Source: Nesterenkonia lacusekhoensis (GTDB taxonomy: Bacteria > Actinomycetota > Actinomycetes > Actinomycetales > Micrococcaceae). Taken from it: a DNA stretch of 64,000 nucleotides. Both the position numbers and the translations under genes were made by a program. Within the stretch, counting starts at the first letter, position 1. Every line of letters starts with the position of its first letter. The notes below the pieces were generated by a model. That model was not told the DNA's origin. It did no database searches and worked only from the letters and a program-made list of their open reading frames with translations. Below, in pieces: positions 54,420-62,243 of the stretch. The DNA lies in the NCBI RefSeq assembly GCF_017876395.1, contig NZ_JAGINX010000001.1, positions 806,001 through 870,000 on the forward strand. The letters are read 5' to 3'.

Positions 54420-55457
54420 TCAGAAGAGCGCAGGCTGAGCAGGCTCCTGCGCGGGGTGAGATGTCTCGGGTGAGGTGCGGCCGCGCCAGGTGGGGTCGGC
54501 AGGCCGGATGAAGCCGTGTCGGCGTCGGGCTTCGGCCGACTGCCGGCCCAGCCACTGGGTGTACTCCTTGGCGGCGTAACTGCTGAACCCGCCCTTGGGG
54601 CTGCGGTAGATGCGCCGATACTTCGCCACGAGGTGCGGGTATTCGGCTGCCAGCCACTGGAGGAACCATTCGCGGGCTCCTGGGCGCAGGTGCAGGGCAC
54701 CGGTGCTGACCCAGCTGGCGCCGGCTTCGGCGAGCGCGGTGTGGAGTGCATCGAGCTGCTCTGGCGAGTCGCTGAGCCAGGGCAGGATCGGCATGGCCAG
54801 GACGTTGACGTCCAGGCCAGCTTCGGAGATGGACCGGATCAGGTTCAGTCGTGCTCGCGGGTCTGGGGTTCCGGGCTCGACCTTCTGTTGGAGTTTGGGA
54901 TCCACCAGAGCCAGAGAGACGGCTACGGACACCGGAACCTGTTCGGCGGCGCGGCGCAGCAGCGGCAGATCTCGCTTCAGCAGCGGGCCCTTGGTCAGGA
55001 TGGAGAACGGGGTGCCTGATTCGGCGAGCGCCTCGATGATGCCCGGCATCAGCTGATAGCGGCCTTCGGCTCGCATGTAGGGATCTGAGTTGGTTCCCAG
55101 GGCCACATGCTCGCGCTTCCACGAGGGTTTGGCCAGTTCGGCGCGCAGCACCTCGGCCACGTTGGTCTTCACGATGATCTGGCTGTCGAAGTCCCGGCCG
55201 GAGTCCAGGTCCAGGTACTCGTGAGTCTTGCGGGCGAAGCAATAGACGCAGCGGTGGAGGCATCCGCGGGTGGGGTTGATGGTCCATTCGAAGGGCATAT
55301 TCGACTGGCCGGGCACTCGGTTGAGTGCGGTCTTGCTCGCCACCTCGTGGAAGGTGACGCCTTCGAACTCCGGTGTGCGGACGCTGCGGACCAGCCCTTT
55401 GAGCGGCAGCAGCGCCGCCTCATCGCCGTTCTGGATCTTCTGCCCCTGCCACCGCAT
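54420..55457 (-). CDS. Radical SAM protein, Rv2578c / SplB-like family
   Basis: 345 residues. An N-terminal segment is followed by the radical SAM cysteine motif RGCLHRCVYCFAR (Cys66, Cys70, Cys73; C-x3-C-x2-C). ALGTNSDPYMRAEGRYQLMPGIIEAL and FSILTKGPLLKRDLPLLRRAA belong to the barrel. This is the Rv2578c-type family, distantly like spore photoproduct lyase, but the substrate is unknown. A perfect LexA box lies 9-24 bases before the ATG, so the gene should be DNA-damage-induced. No ribosome site is seen and the transcript may be leaderless. Confidence 0.88.
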   Translation of the reverse strand: MRWQGQKIQNGDEAALLPLKGLVRSVRTPEFEGVTFHEVASKTALNRVPGQSNMPFEWTINPTRGCLHRCVYCFARKTHEYLDLDSGRDFDSQIIVKTNVAEVLRAELAKPSWKREHVALGTNSDPYMRAEGRYQLMPGIIEALAESGTPFSILTKGPLLKRDLPLLRRAAEQVPVSVAVSLALVDPKLQQKVEPGTPDPRARLNLIRSISEAGLDVNVLAMPILPWLSDSPEQLDALHTALAEAGASWVSTGALHLRPGAREWFLQWLAAEYPHLVAKYRRIYRSPKGGFSSYAAKEYTQWLGRQSAEARRRHGFIRPADPTWRGRTSPETSHPAQEPAQPALF

Positions 55458-55465
55458 GCCACTAT

Positions 55466-55481
55466 TCGAACACAGGTTCGA
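55466..55481. promoter_or_regulatory. LexA (SOS) box between the radical SAM gene and tgt
   Basis: TCGAAC-ACAG-GTTCGA is a perfect match to the actinobacterial LexA operator TCGAAC-N4-GTTCGA. It extends to 8-bp arms (55464-55483). It overlaps the presumed promoter of the minus-strand radical SAM gene and is 45 bases from the tgt start. Confidence 0.88.
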
Positions 55482-55513
55482 ATGTCTTTCAACGGCGAGA
55501 GAGGTGGAGCCTC

Positions 55514-55519
55514 TAAGAT
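55514..55519 (+). promoter_or_regulatory. Leaderless -10 element of tgt
   Basis: TAAGAT followed by six bases and then the GTG start at 55526. TANNNT-N6-GTG is the common leaderless pattern in actinobacteria, and no ribosome site precedes the GTG. Confidence 0.6.
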
Positions 55520-55525
55520 TGGCGG

Positions 55526-56761
55526 GTGCCCCAGAACAGCTTCACCTTCACCGTAGACAGCAGGCTCGAGGGCGCCCACGGGCGCACCGGAGTCATCAGC
55601 ACCCCGCACGGAGAGATCCGCACCCCGGCCTTCATCCCGGTGGCTACCAAAGCGACCATCAAATCGGTGCGGCCCGAGGAGATCGCCGAGGTCGGCGCCC
55701 AGGCTGTCCTGGCCAACGCCTACCACCTGAATCTGCAGCCGGGCACTGACGTGCTCGACGCCGCCGGGGGACTGGGCAAGTTCATGAACTGGCCCGGTCC
55801 CACCTTCACCGATTCCGGCGGGTTCCAGGTCATGAGCCTGGGTGCGGGCTTCAAGAAGGTCATCACCATGGACGCCTCCGTGGTCCCCGACGACTCCGCA
55901 GTGGCGCCTGATAAGGAGCGGCTGGCGCTGGTCGACGACGACGGCGTCACCTTCAAATCCCATATCGACGGCACCACCCACCGCTTCACCCCAGAGATCT
56001 CCATGAAGCTTCAGCATGAGATCGGTGCCGACATCATCTTCGCCTTCGACGAGTTGACCACGCTGTTCAACACCCGGGCGTATCAGGAGACGTCCCTGGA
56101 GCGGACGCGCCTGTGGGCCGAGCGCTGCCTGGCCGCACATCGTGCACTGACTGAGGAGCGCTCGCACCGGCCCTATCAGGCACTCTTCGGTGTGCTGCAG
56201 GGGGCCCAGTACGAGGACCTGCGGCGCAAGGCCGCCCGGGATCTGGGTGCGATGGAGGTCGAGGGTCAGCGCTTCGACGGCTTCGGCATCGGCGGAGCTT
56301 TGGAGAAGGAGAATCTGGGGACCATCGTGAGCTGGGTCTGCGATGAGCTGCCGGAGGATCGGCCGCGTCACCTGTTGGGGATCTCTGAGCCGGAGGACTT
56401 CTTCACCGCCATCGAGAACGGTGCCGACACCTTCGACTGTGTCTCGCCTTCCCGCGTGGCGCGCAACGGGCGGGTCTACCACCCCGATGGGCGGTTCAAC
56501 ATCCCGCAGGCCCGGTTCAAGAAGGACTTCGGCCCCATCGATGAGGAGTGCAGCTGCTACACGTGCAGGAACTACTCGCGGGCCTATCTGCATCACTTGT
56601 TCAAAGCCAAAGAGATGCTGGTCAACACCCTGTGCACCATCCACAACGAGCACTACACGGTGAAGTTGGTGGACGACATCCGTCGCAGCATCGACGAGGG
56701 CCGTTTCTACGAGTTCCGCGAAGAGACGCTGGGTCGCTATCACGGCACATCCCAGCGGTAG
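55526..56761 (+). CDS. tgt: tRNA-guanine transglycosylase
   Basis: 411 residues from GTG 55526. It exchanges guanine-34 for a queuosine precursor in GUN-anticodon tRNAs. The catalytic Asp lies in TDSGGFQVMSLG, with AFDELTTL and the zinc-binding set CSCYTCRNYSRAYLHHL (Cys-Cys-Cys-His). The YARNGRVYHPDGRFN-type loop is also present. No queC, queD, queE or queF is in the window, so the precursor may be taken up. Confidence 0.95.
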   Translation: MPQNSFTFTVDSRLEGAHGRTGVISTPHGEIRTPAFIPVATKATIKSVRPEEIAEVGAQAVLANAYHLNLQPGTDVLDAAGGLGKFMNWPGPTFTDSGGFQVMSLGAGFKKVITMDASVVPDDSAVAPDKERLALVDDDGVTFKSHIDGTTHRFTPEISMKLQHEIGADIIFAFDELTTLFNTRAYQETSLERTRLWAERCLAAHRALTEERSHRPYQALFGVLQGAQYEDLRRKAARDLGAMEVEGQRFDGFGIGGALEKENLGTIVSWVCDELPEDRPRHLLGISEPEDFFTAIENGADTFDCVSPSRVARNGRVYHPDGRFNIPQARFKKDFGPIDEECSCYTCRNYSRAYLHHLFKAKEMLVNTLCTIHNEHYTVKLVDDIRRSIDEGRFYEFREETLGRYHGTSQR

Positions 56762-56770
56762 CATGACCCC

Positions 56771-57088
56771 ATGAGCAGCGTCATCAAGATCAATGCCATC
56801 ACTGTTCCTGCGGACTCCGGAGATGAGCTGGGCAAGCGCTTCGCCGCCCGCCACGGCTCCATGGAAGGGACTCCCGGTTTCCAGGGCTTCGAGCTTCTGC
56901 AGCCCACCGATGACCGCACCACGTGGCTGGTGCTGACCCGGTGGGACTCGGAGGAGGCCTTCGAGAACTGGCGGAACTCCCAGCACTTCCAGAAGTCCCA
57001 CGGGGAAGGCGACTCCGAGGAGCCCAAGCAGAAGCCGGTGGGCATGTCCTCCGAGCTGTGGAGCTACACCGTGGCGGTCACCGGCTGA
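56771..57088 (+). CDS. MhuD-like heme-degrading / antibiotic biosynthesis monooxygenase-family protein
   Basis: 105 residues, one ABM ferredoxin-like domain. The sequence resembles mycobacterial MhuD: VIKINAITVPADSG, KRFAARHGSMEGTPGFQGFELLQP, TRWDSEEAFENW. The heme-site residues of MhuD have counterparts here in Asn8, Trp67 and His77. Heme ring opening is therefore plausible but unproven, and other ABM proteins do different chemistry. TAGCAT ends six bases before the ATG, again a leaderless pattern; it overlaps the tgt stop. An earlier ATG (56762) is followed at once by a stop. Confidence 0.82.
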   Translation: MSSVIKINAITVPADSGDELGKRFAARHGSMEGTPGFQGFELLQPTDDRTTWLVLTRWDSEEAFENWRNSQHFQKSHGEGDSEEPKQKPVGMSSELWSYTVAVTG

Positions 57089-57195
57089 GGCCGGGGGTCG
57101 CTGGCGTGTCTCAACGTCGCTCCGTGTCTCAGCTAGGTTCCAGAGCGAGCTCCTGGTAATCTAGTCCGGTCAGCGCGACGGCGTCGCCTGGCCCC

Positions 57196-57271
57196 GCCTC
57201 CGTAGCTCAGGGGATAGAGCGTTGGTTTCCGGTACCAAAGGTCAGAGGTTCGATTCCTCTCGGGGGCACCA
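57196..57271 (+). tRNA. tRNA-Arg (anticodon CCG)
   Basis: 76 bases with encoded CCA, from GCCTCCGTAGCTCAG to GGGGGCACCA. Acceptor GCCTCCG/CGGGGGC, D-arm GCTC/GAGC, anticodon loop TTCCGGT, T-arm AGAGG/CCTCT with TTCGATT. Confidence 0.96.
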
Positions 57272-57277
57272 CGGTCG

Positions 57278-57320
57278 AAAGCCCTCGATCCTTGTTATGA
57301 CAGGGATCGGGGGCCTTTTT
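57278..57320 (+). terminator. Terminator after tRNA-Arg
   Basis: AAAGCCCTCGATCC pairs with GGGATCGGGGGCCTTT, followed by five T. It begins seven bases after the CCA end and is a classical intrinsic terminator. Confidence 0.85.
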
Positions 57321-57540
57321 CGTGCCCCGAGGGTGGACCAGATCTCCTGGGTGCAGTTGATCTGGTCTCAGGGTGAGCACCTGATCGCCCATGCCGAAGA
57401 CGTGGACTCACGGGTGGCCAGGGAAGAAGCTCTCCTGCGTGAACCCCGCAACGGGTAACACCAGGGTGCGCCCCGCTCACGGCGCGTAGCCTGGACGGCA
57501 AGCAGGGACACAGGAAGCGGCCGAGACGACGCCGCACGGG
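57321..57540. other. Intergenic region downstream of tRNA-Arg
   Basis: About 220 bases with no supported gene. No direct repeat of the tRNA 3' end was recognised. The frame of the next gene is open only from 57490 on and has no start codon before 57622, so its missing 5' end would have been here. Confidence 0.4.
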
Positions 57541-58110
57541 GCACCCGCCACAGCGCAGCCGCAGGCGGACGGCACCGACGCTGAGGAGGCTGACGAAGAG
57601 AGTGCTGAGGAGAGGCCGGAGGTGGAAGGCCTGACGTTCCACGACGAGCCGAGCGGCTACATCATGGCTCCGAACGGTGCCTACTGGCAGCACTACGGCA
57701 CCTACGACATGGACAGCCTCACCCAGGCCCAGGGCGAGGTCAGTCACGCCGCAGGGTCGACGGCCGTGGACTGCGCCGCTCAGTGGACCGCCACACAGGC
57801 GCTCTGGCTGCGTCAGTACAACGACGGCGACGGGGGCGATTACTTCCAGGATGAGTACGACGAGGGCCCTACCGAAGGTCCGACGTGCTTCACCGAGCCT
57901 GGCGGCACTGTCACCGGTCCTGACTACCGATCGGTTCACTACGTGTGCCAGAGCTCGAACACCACGACCCGCACCCTGGTCGCCCCGGCCGAGGGAGGAC
58001 CCCAGGTGTGGACTCCGGAGTACACCACGGGCGAGGAGCGTGAGTGCTTCACCTTCGACGACGGCGCCGAAGTGCGCGCATATCTGACAGAGGTTCAGCC
58101 CGCCCAGTGA
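57541..58110 (+). pseudogene. Exported-type protein lacking its signal peptide (5'-truncated or non-standard start)
   Basis: The frame reads an acidic Ala/Glu linker (APATAQPQADGTDAEEADEE) and then a compact domain, GLTFHDEPSGYIMAPNGAYW to the end. Several cysteines suggest an extracellular disulfide-bonded protein. The first possible start is GTG 57622 with GAGGAGAGG before it, giving 162 residues but no signal peptide. Upstream to the stop at 57487 there is no ATG, GTG or TTG. Either the gene lost its 5' end next to tRNA-Arg or it is made as a shorter cytoplasmic protein. The domain was not recognised. Confidence 0.5.
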
Positions 58111-58216
58111 GCGAGTCCTGGTCGGATGATGCACAGGCCAGCGAATATGCCCATGCTGTGTCCCGTTCCGTCCGCTCAGAGGTAGTCTCTCGTGACAAGG
58201 GGACAAGGAGGCCATA

Positions 58217-59088
58217 GTGACTGGAGTGTTCACTGCGTTGGGCGTCGTGATCATCCTGCTGGGACTGCGGGGCATGTTTCACCAGCTCCTGCACCCTCCC
58301 GGCAGGGGACGCATCAGTCGCCTGGTCTTCGGGTTGCTCTGGCGGCTCTCCCGCGCCGCTGGCCATCGGTTCGGTCTCACCGTAGGGCCGGCCTCCATGG
58401 TGTGGCGGTCATCCTCATGTGGGTGCTGCTGCAGGGCGCCGGCTGGGTTCTGGTCTACCTGCCGCATGTGCCCGAGGGCTTCGACTTCGCAGATGGTCCG
58501 GCTCCTGGCGGTCACCCGGCCGTGCTGGATGCGCTCTACATCTCTCTGGTCTCCCTGTCGACGTTGGGGTTCGGCGACGTCGTAGCCACTGAACCCCTGC
58601 TGCGCATCCTGCCGCCGCTGCAGGTCCTGACAGGATTCGCGCTGCTCACCGCGGCGCTGACCTGGTTCATCGAAGTCCAGCCGCCGCTGGCCAAACGGGA
58701 AGCCGTGGCGTTCCGCCTGTATCGCCTTCACGCTGCGAACTATGCCGAGCACATCGACGCTGTGGAGGAGCCGGTCGCGGCGCAGGTGCTGGACGGGCTG
58801 AGCGAACAGCTCACTGCCGTCAGCCTGGACCTCAGCCACCACAGTGAGACCTACTATTTTCACGAGGATGAGGCACAGCTGTCCCTGGCGCGGCAGCTCC
58901 CGTATGCCTTGAGCCTTCGCGACGCCGCCAGCGCCTCATCCAGCGCGGCGGTCCGGCTCGGTGCCGTCCAACTCTCGGCGGCTCTCGATGAGCTGGCTTC
59001 AGCATTGGCCAGCCGCCACAGTGATGAGAAGGACGTGCGTGCTGTCTTCGACGCCTATGCTGCCGACCATCGACGCAGACCGCGGTGA
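58217..59088 (+). pseudogene. Two-TM ion channel (potassium-channel-like) with frameshift
   Basis: GTG 58217, with AAGGAG six bases ahead, opens MTGVFTALGVVIILLGLRGMF, a good first membrane segment, and reads to LTVGPASMV. The continuation VAVILMWVLLQGAGWVLVYLPHVP, pore STLGFGDVVATEP and a C-terminal cytoplasmic domain to 59088 are in another frame. One missing base near 58398-58404 (ATGGTGTGG for ATGGTGGTGG) would join them into about 290 residues of a known actinobacterial channel layout. The other frame's own start at 58192 gives a nonsense N-terminus. Real mutation, sequencing error or slippage cannot be told apart. Confidence 0.75.
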
Positions 59089-59202
59089 GCGGGTGGACAC
59101 GGTCTGTCATGACCTTCGCCCAGCCAGGCCCTCACGGTAGGCTGACGTCCAGCACTATGAGGACGAGCTGACCCGGCGCCCCCCGGGTGGAACGAGGGAA
59201 TC

Positions 59203-60327
59203 ATGAATACGCCCGCAGGATGGTACCCGGACCCCTATGCGCCGGGTCAGATGCGCTACTGGGACGGCCAGGCCTGGACACAGCAGACCGCCCCCGGTCA
59301 GCCTGATGCACAGCAGGCTCAGGACACCGGCGCCCCCGGCTACGCACAGCAGGGCTACGAGGGCGGAGCTCCTGCTTACGCCCAGGACCAGTCAGGCTAC
59401 GCGCAGGGCCAGCCAGGCTACGCGCAGGGCCAGCCAGGAGCCGCCGGCTACGCCCCGGGCCAGCTCGAGCCGAAGAAGAAGAGCCCCGCAGTCTGGATCG
59501 TCAGCGGATTGGCCGCGCTGCTGGTCGCCCTGATCGTTGTGGTCATCGTCCTGCTGACCGTCAACGGCGACGACTCCGATGACGAGGGCACCGGCGCAGC
59601 CGACGAGTCCGGAGACGACGCGGTCACCGACGACGAGGATGAGGCTGCGGAGGACGAGACCGACGAGGAGGCCACGGACGAAGACGAGGCTGACGAGGGT
59701 GCCGGCGCGCAGGGCGACGCCCTGGAGATCGGCGAATCCCTGACCGTCGACCTCGCCGAGGACGACGAGGCCGTGCTGGACATGACGGTCGAGGAGTCCG
59801 GCGTCTACACCGTGGCCCTCAGCGCCGATGCGGGAACGGATCCGTTCCTCGAGGTCCATGACGCCAACGGGCTGCTCGAAGAGGTCGACAGCCTCGGAAC
59901 CGAGCTGTTCCTGCTCCCCGGAGACTACGAGCTACGCCTGAGTGAGAGGTTCGGCGACGAGACCTCTGCTGACGTCGAGGTCGACCTGGACGAGGCGATC
60001 GACGCTGAGGAGGTCGAGGCGGGCGACCACGACTTCTCCTTCGGCCGCGACGGACACTATGTGGCTGTCGTCGATGTCCCCGATGATTCCGAGGTGACCA
60101 TCGATGTCCGCGCCGACAACGGGGATGACGACGCGGTCCTCGACGTCGTCCGGCCCGATGGAGGCACCGAGTACAACGATGATCGCCGCAGCAGCGATCC
60201 CGACAGCGGAAACCGCTGGGATCCCTACCTGGAGTTCGACGTCGACGAGGGCGGCCCCATGGTCATCATCGTCACCGGCTACTCCGGTGAATCCGTCGAA
60301 GGCGAGATGAGCCTGGAGATCAACTGA
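59203..60327 (+). CDS. DUF2510 membrane protein with acidic linker and beta-rich outer domain
   Basis: 374 residues. DUF2510 (residues 5-27, GWYPDPYAPGQMRYWDGQAWT) is followed by a Gln/Gly/Tyr-rich part with GYAQGQP repeats. Next come one membrane helix (95-120), about 50 very acidic residues and a C-terminal domain of beta type (LTVDLAEDDEAVLDMTVEESGVYTVAL; DHDFSFGRDGHYVAVVDVPDDS), perhaps two pre-peptidase-like sandwich units. DUF2510 is found in many actinobacterial envelope proteins, without a defined function. GAGGG precedes the ATG. The strong acid bias would suit a salt-tolerant organism. Confidence 0.85.
   Translation: MNTPAGWYPDPYAPGQMRYWDGQAWTQQTAPGQPDAQQAQDTGAPGYAQQGYEGGAPAYAQDQSGYAQGQPGYAQGQPGAAGYAPGQLEPKKKSPAVWIVSGLAALLVALIVVVIVLLTVNGDDSDDEGTGAADESGDDAVTDDEDEAAEDETDEEATDEDEADEGAGAQGDALEIGESLTVDLAEDDEAVLDMTVEESGVYTVALSADAGTDPFLEVHDANGLLEEVDSLGTELFLLPGDYELRLSERFGDETSADVEVDLDEAIDAEEVEAGDHDFSFGRDGHYVAVVDVPDDSEVTIDVRADNGDDDAVLDVVRPDGGTEYNDDRRSSDPDSGNRWDPYLEFDVDEGGPMVIIVTGYSGESVEGEMSLEIN
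59393..59434 (+). repeat. Two perfect 21-bp tandem copies in the DUF2510 gene
   Basis: Copies at 59393-59413 and 59414-59434 are identical and encode the repeated GYAQGQP units. A coding tandem repeat that could change in number. Confidence 0.9.
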
Positions 60328-60338
60328 TCATCTGACCG

Positions 60339-60408
60339 GTACGCCCGGACCCTGCGGGGCGTACGCACCTCCGGCCCGTCGCTGTGCATCGGCTCAGCGG
60401 CGGGCCGG
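60339..60408. terminator. Double hairpin between convergent DUF2510 and MFS genes
   Basis: GTACGCCC/GGGCGTAC (60339-60364) is followed by CCGGCCCGTCGCTG/CAGCGGCGGGCCGG (60371-60408, one G-T wobble). The second reaches into the last codons of the MFS gene. Both lack a T-run but lie exactly where a two-way terminator is expected. Confidence 0.65.
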
Positions 60409-61665
60409 TCTCGTTCTCTGGGCTGTCGTTCTCTGTGGCCTCAGGCGGCGAAGGGGAGGGGCCAGCCTGGTCACCAGGTCCAGCTGCAGGATCAGAGCCA
60501 GCACCGCGATCAGCGTCACCGCGGTCAGCGCCAGCGGCAGCGACCCGGCCTCGGTCATCGCGCCGATCGCGGGGGAGAGGCACAGCGCCACTGTGCGCAT
60601 CACCCAGCTGATCCAGGTGACACCGCTGTGGTCGGCCAGGCCAGGGATGGCATCGGCTCGGGCGAAGGCGATGGGGACCGTGACAGCGCAGCCCAGCCCG
60701 GCCGCCGCCAGTCCGATCAGCGTCAGCGCCGCATTCGGCGCCCAGGCCGCACCGCCCAGGCCCAGCACGACGCCGGCCAGGCTGATCAGCAGGGTCAGCC
60801 TGCTGCCCAGCGCATCGACCACCCGGTCACCCAGCAGGCGCCCGACGAACTGAGCGGCCAGCAGCACAGTCAGCCCGACGCCGGCCGAGGCGGCCGCGAC
60901 ATCGCGCTCACCGGCCAACAGCACCGCAGACCAGTTGTTGCCGATGTCCTCCACCGAGATCCCTGCCAGAGCGACCAAGGCCAGCGGAGCCAGGATCAGA
61001 ATCATGCGCCCCGCTCCCGGTGCAGCGGCGCTCTGCGGAGTCTCATCCGGGTGGTCCCCCGCCTCCTCCAGCGGTTTCGGCTCAGGCAGGAACCGCCGAG
61101 CGCAGAGGGTCATCGCCAGCACGCAGACGATCGCCCAGGCGGCCATATGAGTCAGCAGCGGTACGCCCAGCAGTGCGGCGCCGGTGCCGACGGCGCCGCC
61201 GACAGCCGCGCCGATGCTCCAGCCCGCATGCATGGAGTTCAGCAGCGAGCGCCCATAATGCTCCTGAACGCGGATGCCTTGGGAGTTCTGCGCGACGTCG
61301 ACGACGGCGTCACCAGCGCCTGCGAGGATCAGGCCCAGCAGCACCACCCACGGACTGCCGAATGTCACACCCGCAGCGGCCAGCACCAGGCATGCACCGA
61401 TCCATGCCGTGCCCAGTCCGGCCGAGCGGGCCACACCCAGCCGCCTCGAGACCACTCCGGGCAGATGCACCACCAGTGCGCCGCCGAGCCCCAGGCCCAC
61501 CACCAGCACGCCGAAGAGCGCTGGGCTGAGTCCGAGCGACTCTTTGACCTCGGCGTAGCGGGCCAGCAGGGACGCTGGAAGAGCACCGTTGGTGGCGAAG
61601 GCCGCCATCGCCGCCCATCGTGAGCGCCGCAGGACGGAGAAGGGGAGGCATGACGAGGTCTGCAT
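60394..61665 (-). CDS. MFS transporter (YbjJ-like)
   Basis: 423 residues from ATG 61665 (MQTSSCLPFSVLRRSRW); an upstream frame to 61704 crosses the palindromic control region. Twelve membrane segments can be counted in two halves, with a hydrophilic loop (about residues 200-220, EPKPLEEAGDHPDETPQS). Typical parts are NGALPASLLARYAEVKESLGLS, GAGDAVVDVAQNSQGIRVQEHYGRSLLNSMHAGWSIGA and FVGRLLGDRVVDALGSR. These fit the YbjJ-like group of the major facilitator superfamily, with unknown cargo. Confidence 0.88.
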   Translation of the reverse strand: MQTSSCLPFSVLRRSRWAAMAAFATNGALPASLLARYAEVKESLGLSPALFGVLVVGLGLGGALVVHLPGVVSRRLGVARSAGLGTAWIGACLVLAAAGVTFGSPWVVLLGLILAGAGDAVVDVAQNSQGIRVQEHYGRSLLNSMHAGWSIGAAVGGAVGTGAALLGVPLLTHMAAWAIVCVLAMTLCARRFLPEPKPLEEAGDHPDETPQSAAAPGAGRMILILAPLALVALAGISVEDIGNNWSAVLLAGERDVAAASAGVGLTVLLAAQFVGRLLGDRVVDALGSRLTLLISLAGVVLGLGGAAWAPNAALTLIGLAAAGLGCAVTVPIAFARADAIPGLADHSGVTWISWVMRTVALCLSPAIGAMTEAGSLPLALTAVTLIAVLALILQLDLVTRLAPPLRRLRPQRTTAQRTRPARR

Positions 61666-61667
61666 GA

Positions 61668-61700
61668 GGTGCAGTCTTCCGTCGGACTGCACCCGGTGCA
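61668..61700. promoter_or_regulatory. Palindromic region before the MFS gene
   Basis: GGTGCAGTC-N8-GACTGCACC (61668-61693) is a perfect 9-bp inverted repeat, overlapped by TGCACC-C-GGTGCA (61688-61700). It therefore holds three alternating GGTGCA half-sites. It starts three bases before the MFS start codon. It may be an operator or an RNA hairpin hiding the start. Confidence 0.5.
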
Positions 61701-61749
61701 ACATTCGCCTCGGCCGGAACGACGGACGCGACGACCGGGACAGGCCGCG

Positions 61750-62163
61750 TCAGCTGCTGGGCACCGCTGACAGTTGGCGGATCCCCTCCATATCGACGCT
61801 GTAGAAGCCCAGAAGCCGCACCTCGGCGGCTCGGCAGGCGCGTTCGGCCTCCTCGAGCCACCGCTGGGCCGTGGGTTCGGGGATGGGCGTCCTGGACGAG
61901 ATGCCGAAGAGCACAGCCGGCGGCCCCATGCCGGTCATCAGATCCACCGCCTCGCGGCGCTCTGCCGAGGCGCAGCCCCATTCCACTCCCGCGACGAGGA
62001 CGGGTGCACCGATGGGTACGTCGTGCTCATCGGCGTAGAGGGTCAGCATCGAGGAGGAGGCGCGGTCCTGGAAGGAGACGCAGAGGTCGACGACGTCATG
62101 ACAGAGCGTCACATCATCCAGGGGACGGGTGGACCAGTCTGACGGGAGATTCTCAAAAGCCAT
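61750..62163 (-). CDS. Hypothetical protein
   Basis: 137 residues from ATG 62163 (MAFENLPSDWSTRPLDD). The frame is open to 62232 but the extra part (SELSTDSEDAIAFHLMPVDDHC) comes from AT-richer DNA that looks like a promoter. No transmembrane segment, signal peptide or known motif is seen. DDVTLCHDVVDLCVSF and PTAQRWLEEAERACRAAEVRLLGFYSVD look folded. The function is unknown. Confidence 0.65.
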   Translation of the reverse strand: MAFENLPSDWSTRPLDDVTLCHDVVDLCVSFQDRASSSMLTLYADEHDVPIGAPVLVAGVEWGCASAERREAVDLMTGMGPPAVLFGISSRTPIPEPTAQRWLEEAERACRAAEVRLLGFYSVDMEGIRQLSAVPSS

Positions 62164-62243
62164 GCAATGATCATCTACTGGCATCAAATGAAAAGCAATG
62201 GCATCTTCTGAGTCTGTGGATAACTCACTCACAAGGTCAGTGC

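Noticed and set aside
55169-57001. 610-codon open frame on the minus strand
   Set aside because: Antisense to tgt; only its last part is the radical SAM region in a wrong frame.
58049-58366. Minus-strand frame of 105 codons before the channel gene
   Set aside because: No recognisable motif and no ribosome site; it overlaps two plus-strand coding regions.
58192-59088. 298-codon channel frame starting at 58192
   Set aside because: The first 70 residues are nonsense; a proper start with ribosome site and first membrane helix lies in another frame at 58217.
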